Positions 20,520 through 29,036 of a stretch of 64,000 nucleotides of DNA are shown piece after piece; position 1 is the first letter of the stretch, and the number at the start of each line of letters is the position of its first letter. Under the pieces are notes generated by a model that saw only the letters and a program-made list of their open reading frames with translations, was not told the DNA's origin and did no database searches. Made by a program: the position numbers and the translations under genes. Location: positions 5,452,001 to 5,516,000 of the forward strand of contig NZ_PHHE01000001.1 in assembly GCF_002813455.1 (NCBI RefSeq), given 5' to 3'. The stretch comes from Pseudomonas baetica (GTDB lineage: Bacteria > Pseudomonadota > Gammaproteobacteria > Pseudomonadales > Pseudomonadaceae).

Positions 20520-21125
20520 ATGCGTAGCCTGGTTTTGCTGCTGGCCGTTTTGGCGCTTGGCGGCTGTATGACTGTCAGCGATATGGCCGAAGGCACTCGC
20601 TATCAGATGAGCGACGCGGGGCTGTTGGATCACAGCGACAGCCGCCGCGTGAACAACCTCCGCATTCAGCCGGACTCGTTCATCTACATCGCCCAAGGTG
20701 CGTTTGCGCCGCCGGGTGGCTCATCTCCGCGGCCCAACGTGGTGGCTGAAGAAGCCTTCAAGGGCTTCGTCGAATACTTCCCGATGGTGCGCCGTGCCCG
20801 TGCGCCGGAAGGCCTCGATCAGGCGATGGGTGAAGCCCGCGATGCCGGTGCCCATTACCTGCTCTATACGCGTTTCGCCAAGGCTGACGACCGCATCGGC
20901 AATTCCGATGAGTGGCTCGATCAGGAATACGTGGATCGCCTGGGCATTGATGGCGGCGTGATTCAGATCATGTTGATCGAGACCAACACCCAGTATTTGA
21001 TTGATACTGCACGGATCAAGAGTCGTGGCGGTTTACTGACGTTCCACGACAACAAACCCGAAGACCTGATCGGCCCACCGCTTGCTCAATATGCACGCAG
21101 CCTGCTGGGGATCGGCGACCAATAA
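20520..21125 (+). CDS. DUF4823 lipoprotein
   Basis: The 201-residue protein has a lipoprotein signal with lipobox LGGC (Cys at about residue 16) and a globular domain of the DUF4823 type. It is expected to be anchored in the envelope; its role is unknown. A good ribosome site (TGGAGGAAT) precedes the ATG, and the DUF1285 gene starts 16 bases after the stop, so they form an operon. Confidence 0.82.
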   Translation: MRSLVLLLAVLALGGCMTVSDMAEGTRYQMSDAGLLDHSDSRRVNNLRIQPDSFIYIAQGAFAPPGGSSPRPNVVAEEAFKGFVEYFPMVRRARAPEGLDQAMGEARDAGAHYLLYTRFAKADDRIGNSDEWLDQEYVDRLGIDGGVIQIMLIETNTQYLIDTARIKSRGGLLTFHDNKPEDLIGPPLAQYARSLLGIGDQ

Positions 21126-21140
21126 GCCAAGGAGTACGCC

Positions 21141-21701
21141 ATGAGTGGCCCGCAAAAAGCCAATGACCTGCTGGGGCAAATCCCCAAAACCAAAGGCCTG
21201 CCGCCGGTGCACTTGTGGAACCCGGACTTCTGCGGCGACATCGATATGCGCATCGCCCGCGACGGCACCTGGTATTACCTGGGCACGCCGATCGGGCGCA
21301 AGCCGATGGTCAAGCTGTTCTCCACGATCATTCGCCGCGATGGCGATGATTACTTCCTGATTACTCCGGTGGAGAAGGTCGGGATCAAGGTCGACGATGC
21401 GCCGTTCGTGGCGATTGCCGTCGAGGTCGAAGGTGAGGGCGAGGCACAAGTGCTGCGCTTTACCACCAATGTCGACGAGACCGCAGAGGCCGGACCGGAG
21501 CATCCGATTCGTGTCGAGATCGATCCGGCGACTCAAGAGCCCGCCCCGTATGTGCATGTACGCACCAACCTTGAAGCGCTGATCCACCGCAATGTGTTCT
21601 ATCAACTTGTGGAGCTGGCGGTCAGTCGCGAAATCGATGGGCAGCGCTGGCTCGGCGTGTGGAGTGGCGGCGAGTTCTTCCGCATCGGCCTCGAACCGTA
21701 A
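21141..21701 (+). CDS. DUF1285 protein
   Basis: The 186-residue protein belongs to a small conserved proteobacterial family of unknown function. Motifs such as [33 protein letters not shown] and the closing [12 protein letters not shown] are typical. There is no signal peptide or membrane segment, so it is probably cytoplasmic. Confidence 0.85.
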   Translation: MSGPQKANDLLGQIPKTKGLPPVHLWNPDFCGDIDMRIARDGTWYYLGTPIGRKPMVKLFSTIIRRDGDDYFLITPVEKVGIKVDDAPFVAIAVEVEGEGEAQVLRFTTNVDETAEAGPEHPIRVEIDPATQEPAPYVHVRTNLEALIHRNVFYQLVELAVSREIDGQRWLGVWSGGEFFRIGLEP

Positions 21702-21713
21702 TATCAAACCAAA

Positions 21714-21805
21714 TGTGGGAGGGGGCTTGCTCCCGAATGCGGTGCATCAGTCGATACATAAGGCGACTGTCACACCGACTTCGGGAGCAAGCCCCCTCCC
21801 ACATT
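21714..21805. repeat. Paired REP element (GTGGGAGGGGGCTTGCTCCC type)
   Basis: Two inverted arms GTGGGAGGGGGCTTGCTCCC and GGGAGCAAGCCCCCTCCCAC flank about 50 bases between the DUF1285 gene and the FadR-type regulator. A copy of the same type lies at 42487-42574. Confidence 0.9.
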
Positions 21806-21844
21806 TTGATTTTTGGAATGCCTGGAAAATCCCGATTGACTCTT

Positions 21845-21859
21845 AATCGTATGATGATT
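21845..21859. promoter_or_regulatory. Likely operator of the FadR-type regulator
   Basis: AATCGTATGATGATT has AATC/GATT arms and fits the FadR-subfamily pattern TNGTNNNACNA with one mismatch. It lies 37 bases before the regulator's ATG. Its reverse complement recurs (14 of 15 bases) before araF at 24748-24762. Confidence 0.6.
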
Positions 21860-21896
21860 AGCGTGATCACCCATCGCGATCCGCTTTGAGGTGTTC

Positions 21897-22613
21897 ATGT
21901 CCAGCAGCTTTCACGCATCAACGGTCGACTGGCTCGGCAGCTGGATCGCCGCCGGCCAGGTGAAACCGGGGCAGACCATCAAGGTCGAGGCTGATCTGGG
22001 CGAACAGCTCGGGGTCAGCCGTACGGTCATCCGCGAAGCCATCAAGACCCTCGTCGCCAAAGGCATGCTAGAAGTCGGGCCGAAAGTCGGTACCCGCGTG
22101 CTGCCGGTGCGGCGCTGGAACCTGTTCGATCCGCAAGTCGTCGGTTGGCTGTCACGCAACGGCTTGCCGGAAAATTTCGTCGATGACTTGCTCGACCTGC
22201 GCCGCACCATCGAACCGATGGCTGTGCGCTGGGCCTGCGAGCGAGCGACCCTGGAACAGATTGAAGCCGTGCAACTGGCCTATAACGCGCTGGAGCGGGC
22301 GGTCGACAGCAGCACCGATTACAACCGCGCCGACCAGACGTTCCACGAATGCATTCTCGCTGCCAGCCACAATCAGTTCATCGAACAAATGGTCCCGGCC
22401 CTCGGCGCATTGCTCGCGGTGTCGTTCGAAGTCTCTGCCGCCGACCCTGATGAACTGCGCCGCACCTTGCCGATTCACAAAGACATGGCCGACGCCATCG
22501 CCGCCCGGGATTCGGCGCGAGGGGTGTGGGCCTGCATGACGCTGATCGACAATGCGGACCTGGCGATCAAACGGTTTTATCCGAAAGTCATGACCGACAA
22601 AAAAGCCAGTTAA
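21897..22613 (+). CDS. FadR/GntR-family regulator of the sugar cluster
   Basis: The 238-residue protein has an N-terminal winged helix (LGEQLGVSRTVIREAIKTLVAKGMLEVGPKVGTRV) and a C-terminal FCD ligand domain with metal-binding His residues. It resembles DgoR-type repressors of sugar-acid genes. The start is the ATG at 21897 behind GAGGTG; a GTG at 21891 is less likely. It stands before the lactonase gene. Sites at 21845 and 24748 suggest it controls itself and araFGH. The effector may be a sugar acid, by inference. Confidence 0.85.
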   Translation: MSSSFHASTVDWLGSWIAAGQVKPGQTIKVEADLGEQLGVSRTVIREAIKTLVAKGMLEVGPKVGTRVLPVRRWNLFDPQVVGWLSRNGLPENFVDDLLDLRRTIEPMAVRWACERATLEQIEAVQLAYNALERAVDSSTDYNRADQTFHECILAASHNQFIEQMVPALGALLAVSFEVSAADPDELRRTLPIHKDMADAIAARDSARGVWACMTLIDNADLAIKRFYPKVMTDKKAS

Positions 22614-22624
22614 TCCAATTTTCC

Positions 22625-22714
22625 TGTGGGAGCGAGCCTGCTCGCGAAAGCTGTGTATCAGGCAACTCATGCAATGACTGACACGACGCTTTCGCGAGCA
22701 GGCTCGTTCCCACA
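22625..22714. repeat. Paired REP element between regulator and lactonase
   Basis: GTGGGAGCGAGCCTGCTCGC and its inverted partner, the latter with a T for C in GGCTCGTTCCCAC, flank about 45 bases. Confidence 0.88.
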
Positions 22715-22744
22715 TTAATTAACAACAAGATCCGAGGAGTTGAT

Positions 22745-23620
22745 ATGCCGTGGACCGCCCTGACCCAACACCGCGCTCAACTCGGCGAAGGGCCATTCTG
22801 GGATGCACCGAATCAGGCACTGTACTGGGTGGATATCGCCGGCAAACAGGCTTTGCGCCTGATCGGTCAGAACGTGCAGATCTGGCAGATGCCCGAGCAC
22901 ATCTCGGCATTCATCCCCTGCGCCAGCGGCGATGCGCTGGTAACGCTGAGCACTGGCGTCTATCGACTGGATCTTGATTCTCCCGGCCTCGAACCACGCC
23001 TGACCCTGTTCTGCGTCGCCGATCCGCAACCTGGTAACCGTCCAAACGAAGCGCGCTGCGACGCTCAGGGCCGACTGTGGCTCGGCACCATGCAAAACAA
23101 CATCGGCGAGCAGGGTGAAGACTTGCCGATCATCCGCCGTTCCGGTGGCCTGTTCCGTATCGATCCGGATAAACGCGTGACGCCATTGCTGCGCGGATTG
23201 GGCATTCCCAACACTTTGCTGTGGAGCGACGACGGCACCACGCTGCTGTTCGGTGACAGCTTTGATAGCACGCTGTATCGCTATTTCATTCACGCCGACG
23301 GCAACCTGGACGCCGCTCAAACCTGGTATGGCCCCGATCAACAGGGTGGCCCGGACGGGTCGGCGATGGATGCCGAAGGCTATGTGTGGAACGCCCGTTG
23401 GGACGGCAGCTGTCTGTTACGACTGACGCCGGATGGCGAGGTTGATCGCAAGATCGATCTGCCGGTCAGCCGCCCGACCAGTTGCGTGTTCGGTGGTGAA
23501 GACCTGAAAACCCTGTACATCACCAGTGCCCATAGTCCGCATAACCATCCTTTGGATGGTGCTGTGCTGTCGTTGCGGGTGGATGTCGCAGGAAAGCTCT
23601 GTACACGGTTCGCGGGCTAA
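22745..23620 (+). CDS. SMP-30/gluconolactonase-family sugar lactonase
   Basis: SMP-30 enzymes open aldonolactones using a divalent metal in a six-bladed propeller. The 291-residue protein begins with the metal-ligand Glu motif LGEGPFWDAPNQALYWVDI and has NRPNEARCDAQGRLWLGTM and the late GGPDGSAMDAEGYVWNARWDG. In this cluster it would hydrolyse the lactone made by the dehydrogenase at 23.9 kb, giving galactonate or arabonate. AGGAG precedes the ATG. Confidence 0.9.
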   Translation: MPWTALTQHRAQLGEGPFWDAPNQALYWVDIAGKQALRLIGQNVQIWQMPEHISAFIPCASGDALVTLSTGVYRLDLDSPGLEPRLTLFCVADPQPGNRPNEARCDAQGRLWLGTMQNNIGEQGEDLPIIRRSGGLFRIDPDKRVTPLLRGLGIPNTLLWSDDGTTLLFGDSFDSTLYRYFIHADGNLDAAQTWYGPDQQGGPDGSAMDAEGYVWNARWDGSCLLRLTPDGEVDRKIDLPVSRPTSCVFGGEDLKTLYITSAHSPHNHPLDGAVLSLRVDVAGKLCTRFAG

Positions 23621-23637
23621 ATCCCAAAATATGGGAT
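23621..23637. promoter_or_regulatory. Palindromic operator upstream of the SDR gene
   Basis: ATCCCAAAATATGGGAT has perfect six-base arms around five bases. It lies just upstream of the -35 box and is repeated at the dgoK promoter (14 of 17 identical). Confidence 0.7.
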
Positions 23638-23644
23638 GCAAAAT

Positions 23645-23681
23645 TATATATTGAGATTATTTGGCGGTCGGGTTTATAGTC
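23645..23681 (+). promoter_or_regulatory. Promoter of the SDR-araFGH block, duplicated at dgoK
   Basis: TATATATTGAGAT (23645-23657), 12 variable bases, then GGGTTTATAGTC (23670-23681). These give a -35 TTGAGA and a -10 TATAGT with 18-base spacing. The same module with the same spacing stands before dgoK at 39560-39596. Confidence 0.75.
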
Positions 23682-23734
23682 GGCTCCAGCAGTAACACGC
23701 ACTCACACTTAAAAAGAACAAAACAGGTGAAGTG

Positions 23735-23887
23735 ATGCAGCGAATGTCTATCGCACTCCCCAATGGAGTCCGCGTCTTGCAACAGCTCAATGCTGTCATC
23801 GGCGCCTGCCTGTTTTGTATCAAACGCCTTTCGGACCGGACATCGTCAGATGCCCGGTTTTTTTGCGCTTGCGAACAGGAGTCCTGA
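23735..23887 (+). CDS. Small open frame in the SDR leader
   Basis: A 50-codon frame has a good ribosome site (AACAGGTGAAG) and ends three bases before the SDR start, so translation may be coupled. The first codons resemble the dgoK start (MQRMSIALPNG against MLAQLIALDWG), and the promoter and ribosome site are also shared with dgoK, so it could be a relic of a duplicated dgoK 5' end rather than a working peptide. The rest, with four Cys residues, matches nothing I recognise. Confidence 0.35.
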   Translation: MQRMSIALPNGVRVLQQLNAVIGACLFCIKRLSDRTSSDARFFCACEQES

Positions 23888-23890
23888 GCC

Positions 23891-24709
23891 ATGGCTGAAC
23901 CTCTTTCCCTGCCGCCGGTGCCCGCACCGCCGAAGGGTGAGCGCCTGAAAAACAAAGTCGTGCTGTTGACTGGCGCCGCCCAGGGCATCGGTGAAGCCAT
24001 CGTCGCCGCATTCGCCTCCCAGCAAGCCAGACTGCTGATCAGCGATATTCAGGCCGAGAAGGTCGAGCAGGTCGCCGCCCATTGGCGCGAGCAGGGTTTT
24101 GACGTGCAGGCGCTCAAGGCAGATGTGTCGCGTCAGCAGGATCTTCACGCCATGGCCAGACGCGCTGTGGAGTTGCACGGCCGCATCGACGTGCTGGTCA
24201 ACTGCGCCGGAGTCAACGTGTTCCGTGATCCACTGGAAATGAACGAGCAGGACTGGCATCGCTGCTTCGCCATTGATCTGGACGGCGCCTGGTATGGCTG
24301 CAAAGCGGTGCTGCCGCAGATGATCGAGCAGGGCGTCGGCAGCATCATCAACATTGCCTCGACCCATTCCTCACACATCATTCCCGGCTGCTTTCCGTAC
24401 CCGGTGGCCAAGCACGGCTTGCTTGGCCTGACCCGTGCGCTGGGTATCGAATATGCGCCGAAGGGCATTCGCGTCAACGCCATCGCCCCGGGCTATATCG
24501 AAACGCAGCTCAACGTTGATTACTGGAACGGTTTCGCCGACCCGCACGCCGAGCGTCAGCGCGCCTTCGATCTGCATCCGCCAAAACGCATCGGGCAGCC
24601 GCTGGAAGTGGCGATGACGGCCGTGTTTCTGGCCAGCGACGAGGCGCCGTTCATCAATGCTTCATGTATCACCATCGATGGTGGCCGCTCGGTGATGTAC
24701 CACGACTGA
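23891..24709 (+). CDS. Short-chain dehydrogenase, likely sugar 1-dehydrogenase
   Basis: This 272-residue SDR has TGAAQGIG for cofactor binding (about residues 27-34), NCAGVN, and the catalytic Ser in IASTHSSH with YPVAK. The context (lactonase, sugar ABC importer, dgo genes under a matching promoter) suggests oxidation of D-galactose or L-arabinose to the lactone in the cytoplasm. The substrate is inferred. It begins with a Pro-rich 18-residue extension before the Rossmann fold. Confidence 0.82.
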   Translation: MAEPLSLPPVPAPPKGERLKNKVVLLTGAAQGIGEAIVAAFASQQARLLISDIQAEKVEQVAAHWREQGFDVQALKADVSRQQDLHAMARRAVELHGRIDVLVNCAGVNVFRDPLEMNEQDWHRCFAIDLDGAWYGCKAVLPQMIEQGVGSIINIASTHSSHIIPGCFPYPVAKHGLLGLTRALGIEYAPKGIRVNAIAPGYIETQLNVDYWNGFADPHAERQRAFDLHPPKRIGQPLEVAMTAVFLASDEAPFINASCITIDGGRSVMYHD

Positions 24710-24747
24710 GCGAACGGGTTTCATGCGGATAAGTCCGCTTGAAACCC

Positions 24748-24762
24748 AATCATCATACGATA
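24748..24762. promoter_or_regulatory. Second copy of the FadR-type operator, before araF
   Basis: AATCATCATACGATA is the reverse complement of the site at 21845-21859 at 14 of 15 positions, 92 bases upstream of the araF ATG. Confidence 0.6.
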
Positions 24763-24853
24763 TGACTATTTTCGACAGGCTTTGCAGTAACACGCTTCGA
24801 ACGCTTTAACGCTTTTCAAATATTGCTCAAAAAAAATAACAAGGAGTCAGCTT

Positions 24854-25858
24854 ATGAAACGTCGTTTCGGGATTCGTACCCTGTGCACTACCGCGCTGGC
24901 GGTCAGCGCCTTCAGCCTGAGCAGTGCGCTGCTCGCTGCCGATGCCGTGAAAATCGGTTTTCTGGTCAAGCAGGCCGAAGAGCCGTGGTTCCAGACCGAA
25001 TGGGCATTCGCCGAGAAAGCCGCCAAGGACAAGGGTTTTGAACTGATCAAAATCGCCGTGCCGGATGGCGAGAAGACCCTGTCGGCCATCGACAGCCTGG
25101 CGGCCAACGGCGCCAAGGGCTTTGTGATCTGCCCGCCGGACGTGTCCCTCGGCCCGGCGATCATGGCCAAAGCCAAACTCAATGACCTCAAAGTGATTGC
25201 CGTCGACGATCGTTTCGTCGACGCCAACGGCAAGTTCATGGAGGACGTGCCGTACCTCGGCATGGCCGCGTTCGAAGTCGGCCAGAAGCAGGGCGCCGCC
25301 ATGGCCGCTGAGGCGAAAAAGCGCAACTGGGACTGGAAAGACACCTTTGCTGTGGTCAACACCTACAACGAACTCGACACCGGCAAGAAACGCACCGACG
25401 GCTCGGTCAAAGCCCTGGAAGAGGCCGGCATGCCGAAAGACCACATTCTGTTCGCCGCGCTGAAAACCCTCGACGTGCCGGGCAGCATGGACGCCACCAA
25501 CTCGGCGTTGGTGAAACTGCCGAGTGCGGCGAAGAACCTGATCATCGGCGGCATGAACGACAACACCGTACTTGGCGGCGTGCGCGCCACCGAAGCTGCC
25601 GGGTTTGCTGCCGCCAACGTGATTGGTATCGGCATCAACGGCACCGATGCGATCGGCGAGCTGAAAAAGCCCAACAGCGGCTTCTTCGGGTCGATGCTGC
25701 CAAGTCCGCACATCGAAGGCTACAAAACCGCCGAGATGATGTACGAGTGGGTCACCACCGGCAAAGAACCACCGAAATACACGGCGATGGACGACGTCAC
25801 CCTGATCACCCGCGAGAACTTCAAGCAAGAGCTGGAAAAAATCGGCTTGTGGAACTGA
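24854..25858 (+). CDS. araF: Periplasmic sugar-binding protein AraF
   Basis: AraF binds L-arabinose (and often D-galactose) for ABC import. The 334-residue protein has a signal peptide cut after about LLAADA (residues 1-29) and a type I periplasmic fold beginning VKIGFLVKQAEEPWFQTEWAFAEKAA, close to E. coli AraF, including MNDNTVLGGVRA. AAGGAG precedes the ATG. It leads araFGH, with araG 48 bases downstream. Confidence 0.93.
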   Translation: MKRRFGIRTLCTTALAVSAFSLSSALLAADAVKIGFLVKQAEEPWFQTEWAFAEKAAKDKGFELIKIAVPDGEKTLSAIDSLAANGAKGFVICPPDVSLGPAIMAKAKLNDLKVIAVDDRFVDANGKFMEDVPYLGMAAFEVGQKQGAAMAAEAKKRNWDWKDTFAVVNTYNELDTGKKRTDGSVKALEEAGMPKDHILFAALKTLDVPGSMDATNSALVKLPSAAKNLIIGGMNDNTVLGGVRATEAAGFAAANVIGIGINGTDAIGELKKPNSGFFGSMLPSPHIEGYKTAEMMYEWVTTGKEPPKYTAMDDVTLITRENFKQELEKIGLWN

Positions 25859-25906
25859 CGGCAACGCCGGCCCGGGCAACCGGGCCGTTTGATTGAGGTG
25901 GCTTAA

Positions 25907-27451
25907 ATGCACGCGCAAGTACAGACAACACAACACAACGCTGGCGGCAGCCTGCGCTTCAACGGGATCGGCAAAACCTTTCCTGGCGTGAAAGCGCTGG
26001 ACGGCATCAGCTTCGTCGCCCATCCCGGCCAGGTTCATGCCTTGATGGGCGAGAACGGCGCCGGTAAGTCGACCCTGCTAAAAATCCTCGGCGGCGCTTA
26101 CATCCCGAGCAGCGGCGAGTTGCAGATCGGCGAGCAGACGATGGCGTTCAAATCCACTGCCGACAGCATTGGCTGCGGCGTGGCGGTGATTCACCAGGAA
26201 CTGCATCTGGTGCCGGAAATGACCGTGGCCGAGAACCTGTTTCTTGGTCACCTGCCCGCCAGTTTTGGCCTGATCAATCGAGGTGCGCTGCGTCAGCAAG
26301 CGTTGAGCTGCCTCAAAGGTCTGGCCGATGAAATCGATCCGCAGACCAAGGTCGGACGCTTGTCGCTGGGCCAACGGCAATTGGTGGAAATCGCCAAGGC
26401 GCTGTCGCGTGGCGCCCATGTGATCGCCTTCGACGAGCCGACCAGCAGCCTCTCGGCCCGCGAGATCGATCGTTTGATGGCGATCATCGGTCGCCTGCGT
26501 GACGAGGGCAAAGTCGTGCTCTACGTCTCGCATCGCATGGAAGAAGTGTTCCGCATCTGCGACGCGGTGACCGTGTTCAAGGACGGTCGCTACGTGCGCA
26601 CGTTCGAGGACATGAGCCAGTTGACCCACGATCAACTGGTGACCTGCATGGTCGGACGCGACATTCAGGACATCTACGATTACCGCAACCGTCCGCGCGG
26701 CGCAGTGGCGCTGAAAGTCGACGGCTTGCTTGGCCCGGGGCTGCGCGAGCCGATCAGTTTCGAGGCGCACAAAGGCGAGATTCTCGGGCTGTTCGGCCTG
26801 GTCGGGGCAGGGCGTACTGAATTGTTCCGCTTGCTCAGTGGTCTTGAGCGCAACACGGCCGGCCGTCTCGAACTGCGTGGCCATGAACTGAAATTGCGTT
26901 CACCCCGTGATGCGATTGCTGCCGGGATTCTGCTGTGCCCGGAGGATCGTAAAAAGGAAGGGATCATTCCGCTGGCCAGTGTCGCCGAGAACATCAATAT
27001 CAGCGCCCGTGGCGCGCATTCCGGTCTCGGTTGCCTGTTGCGCGGCCTCTGGGAAAAGACCAACGCCGACAAGCAGATCAAGGCGTTGAAAGTGAAAACG
27101 CCGCACGCCGGTCAGCAGATCAAATTTCTCTCGGGCGGCAATCAGCAGAAAGCCATTCTCGGCCGCTGGTTGTCGATGCCGATGAAAGTCCTGCTGCTGG
27201 ACGAACCGACCCGTGGCATCGACATCGGTGCCAAAGCCGAGATCTACCAGATCATCCATAACCTCGCCGCCGACGGCATTTCGGTAATCGTGGTGTCCAG
27301 CGACCTGATGGAAGTGATGGGCATCTCCGACCGCATCCTGGTGCTGTGCGAGGGCGCCCTGCGCGGCGAAGTCAGCCGTGACCAGGCCAATGAATCCAAC
27401 TTGCTGCAACTGGCTTTGCCGCGCCACCGCGCTGACGGCGTGGCGAACTGA
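25907..27451 (+). CDS. araG: Sugar ABC transporter ATPase AraG
   Basis: The 514-residue protein has two ABC domains. The first has Walker A GENGAGKST, signature LSLGQRQ and Walker B VIAFDEPTSS. The second has the degenerate Walker A GLVGAGRTEL and signature LSGGNQQKAIL, as usual in the sugar-importing CUT2 class. It powers AraFH import at the inner membrane. The stop is 9 bases before the chosen araH start. Confidence 0.95.
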   Translation: MHAQVQTTQHNAGGSLRFNGIGKTFPGVKALDGISFVAHPGQVHALMGENGAGKSTLLKILGGAYIPSSGELQIGEQTMAFKSTADSIGCGVAVIHQELHLVPEMTVAENLFLGHLPASFGLINRGALRQQALSCLKGLADEIDPQTKVGRLSLGQRQLVEIAKALSRGAHVIAFDEPTSSLSAREIDRLMAIIGRLRDEGKVVLYVSHRMEEVFRICDAVTVFKDGRYVRTFEDMSQLTHDQLVTCMVGRDIQDIYDYRNRPRGAVALKVDGLLGPGLREPISFEAHKGEILGLFGLVGAGRTELFRLLSGLERNTAGRLELRGHELKLRSPRDAIAAGILLCPEDRKKEGIIPLASVAENINISARGAHSGLGCLLRGLWEKTNADKQIKALKVKTPHAGQQIKFLSGGNQQKAILGRWLSMPMKVLLLDEPTRGIDIGAKAEIYQIIHNLAADGISVIVVSSDLMEVMGISDRILVLCEGALRGEVSRDQANESNLLQLALPRHRADGVAN

Positions 27452-27460
27452 GAGGTGACT

Positions 27461-28432
27461 ATGATGACAACCCAGAAAGAAACCCTGCCGACCCAGCGCA
27501 AACCTTTGGATATGCGGCGCTTCCTCGATGATTGGGTCATGCTGTTGGCGGCCGTCGGTATCTTCGTGGCCTGCACGCTGCTGATCGACAACTTCCTCTC
27601 GCCGCTGAACATGCGGGGTCTGGGCCTGGCGATTTCCACCACCGGGATTGCGGCGTGCACCATGTTGTATTGCTTGGCGTCGGGGCACTTTGACTTGTCG
27701 GTGGGTTCGGTGATTGCTTGCGCCGGCGTGGTCGCGGCGGTGGTGATGCGTGACACCAACAGCGTCTTCCTCGGCGTCAGTGCGGCGCTGGTGATGGGCC
27801 TGATCGTGGGTTTGATCAACGGCATCGTGATTGCCAAGCTTCGGGTCAACGCGTTGATTACCACGTTGGCCACCATGCAGATCGTCCGAGGCCTGGCCTA
27901 CATTTTTGCCAATGGCAAAGCGGTGGGCGTCTCGCAGGAATCGTTCTTTGTCTTCGGCAATGGCCAGTTGTTCGGCGTACCGGTGCCGATTCTGATCACC
28001 ATCGTCTGCTTCCTGTTTTTCGGCTGGCTGCTGAACTACACCACCTACGGGCGCAACACCATGGCCATCGGTGGCAACCAGGAAGCGGCGTTGCTCGCCG
28101 GGGTTAACGTTGATCGGACCAAGATCATCATCTTCGCCGTGCATGGCGTGATTGGTGCGCTGGCCGGGGTGATTCTGGCATCGCGCATGACTTCCGGGCA
28201 GCCGATGATCGGCCAGGGTTTTGAGCTCACGGTGATTTCCGCTTGCGTGTTGGGCGGGGTTTCGCTGAGTGGCGGGATCGGCATGATTCGGCATGTGATT
28301 GCCGGGGTGTTGATTCTGGCGATCATCGAGAATGCGATGAACCTGAAGAACATCGATACGTTTTATCAGTATGTGATTCGCGGTTCGATTTTGCTGTTGG
28401 CTGTGGTGATCGATCGCCTCAAACAACGCTGA
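27461..28432 (+). CDS. araH: Sugar ABC transporter permease AraH
   Basis: The 323-residue protein has about eight to ten hydrophobic segments and the CUT2 permease regions LASGHFDLSVGSVIACAGV and GGNQEAALLAGVNV. Of the GTG at 27455 and the ATGs at 27461 and 27464, the ATG at 27461 is chosen for its spacing from GAGAGG. It ends the araFGH operon; a long REP array follows. Confidence 0.92.
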   Translation: MMTTQKETLPTQRKPLDMRRFLDDWVMLLAAVGIFVACTLLIDNFLSPLNMRGLGLAISTTGIAACTMLYCLASGHFDLSVGSVIACAGVVAAVVMRDTNSVFLGVSAALVMGLIVGLINGIVIAKLRVNALITTLATMQIVRGLAYIFANGKAVGVSQESFFVFGNGQLFGVPVPILITIVCFLFFGWLLNYTTYGRNTMAIGGNQEAALLAGVNVDRTKIIIFAVHGVIGALAGVILASRMTSGQPMIGQGFELTVISACVLGGVSLSGGIGMIRHVIAGVLILAIIENAMNLKNIDTFYQYVIRGSILLLAVVIDRLKQR

Positions 28433-28467
28433 TCCGATTCTCCTCAGGACTGGATTTCAACACGCGA

Positions 28468-28952
28468 ATCTATGGGAGCTGGCCAGCGATTGCGTCAGAT
28501 CATTCAACAGCAACTTTGAATGTTCCGCCGCCATCGCTGGCAAGCCAGCTCCCACAGGGATTCGCGGTCAGCACTAAACGTCGGTTCACCGCAAAAATTG
28601 TGGGAGCGGGCTTGCTCGCGAAGGCGGTGTATCAGTCGACGAAAATGTTCACTGACACTCCGCCACCGCTGGCAGCCGGCTCCCACAGGGATTCGCGGTC
28701 AGCACTGAACGTCGGTTCACCGCAAAAACTGTGGGAGCGGGCTTGCCAGCGAAGGCGGTGTATCAGTCGACGAAAATGTTCACTGACACTCCGCCTTCGC
28801 TGGCAAGCCAGCTCCCACAGGGATTCGCGGTCAGCACTGAACGCCGGTTCACCGCAAAAACTGTGGGAGCGGGCTTGCTCGCGAAGGCGGTGTATCAGTC
28901 GACGAAAATGTTCACTGACACCCCGCCTTCGCGAGCGAGCCCGCTCCCACAA
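28468..28952. repeat. REP array with three tandem copies of a ~131-base unit
   Basis: GTGGGAGCGGGCTTG recurs at about 28601, 28731 and 28863, giving periods of about 130 and 132 bases. Each unit holds a REP arm, GGCGGTGTATCAGTCGACG, GAAAATGTTCACTGACA, an opposite arm, then ATTCGCGGTCAGCACTGAAC and TTCACCGCAAAAA. The arms are mosaic: some carry the TCGCGAAGG version and others the CCAGCGAAGG version. The 604 bases between araH and the next gene hold nothing else I recognise. Confidence 0.88.
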
Positions 28953-29036
28953 TGGACTGCGTCATTCCCCCGCCTTCTGTCTGACCCCTGAAATTTCCCT
29001 TGCCCGCCCGCACCCGTTTCGGTTATCACTTTGTAC

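Noticed and set aside
26900..28426. Minus-strand frame of 508 codons
   Set aside because: It is antisense to araG and araH with shadow composition (many His, Gln, Arg).
28468..28952. Possible CRISPR array
   Set aside because: The period is about 131 bases, repeats are REP arms, and the spacers are themselves near identical; no cas genes are near.
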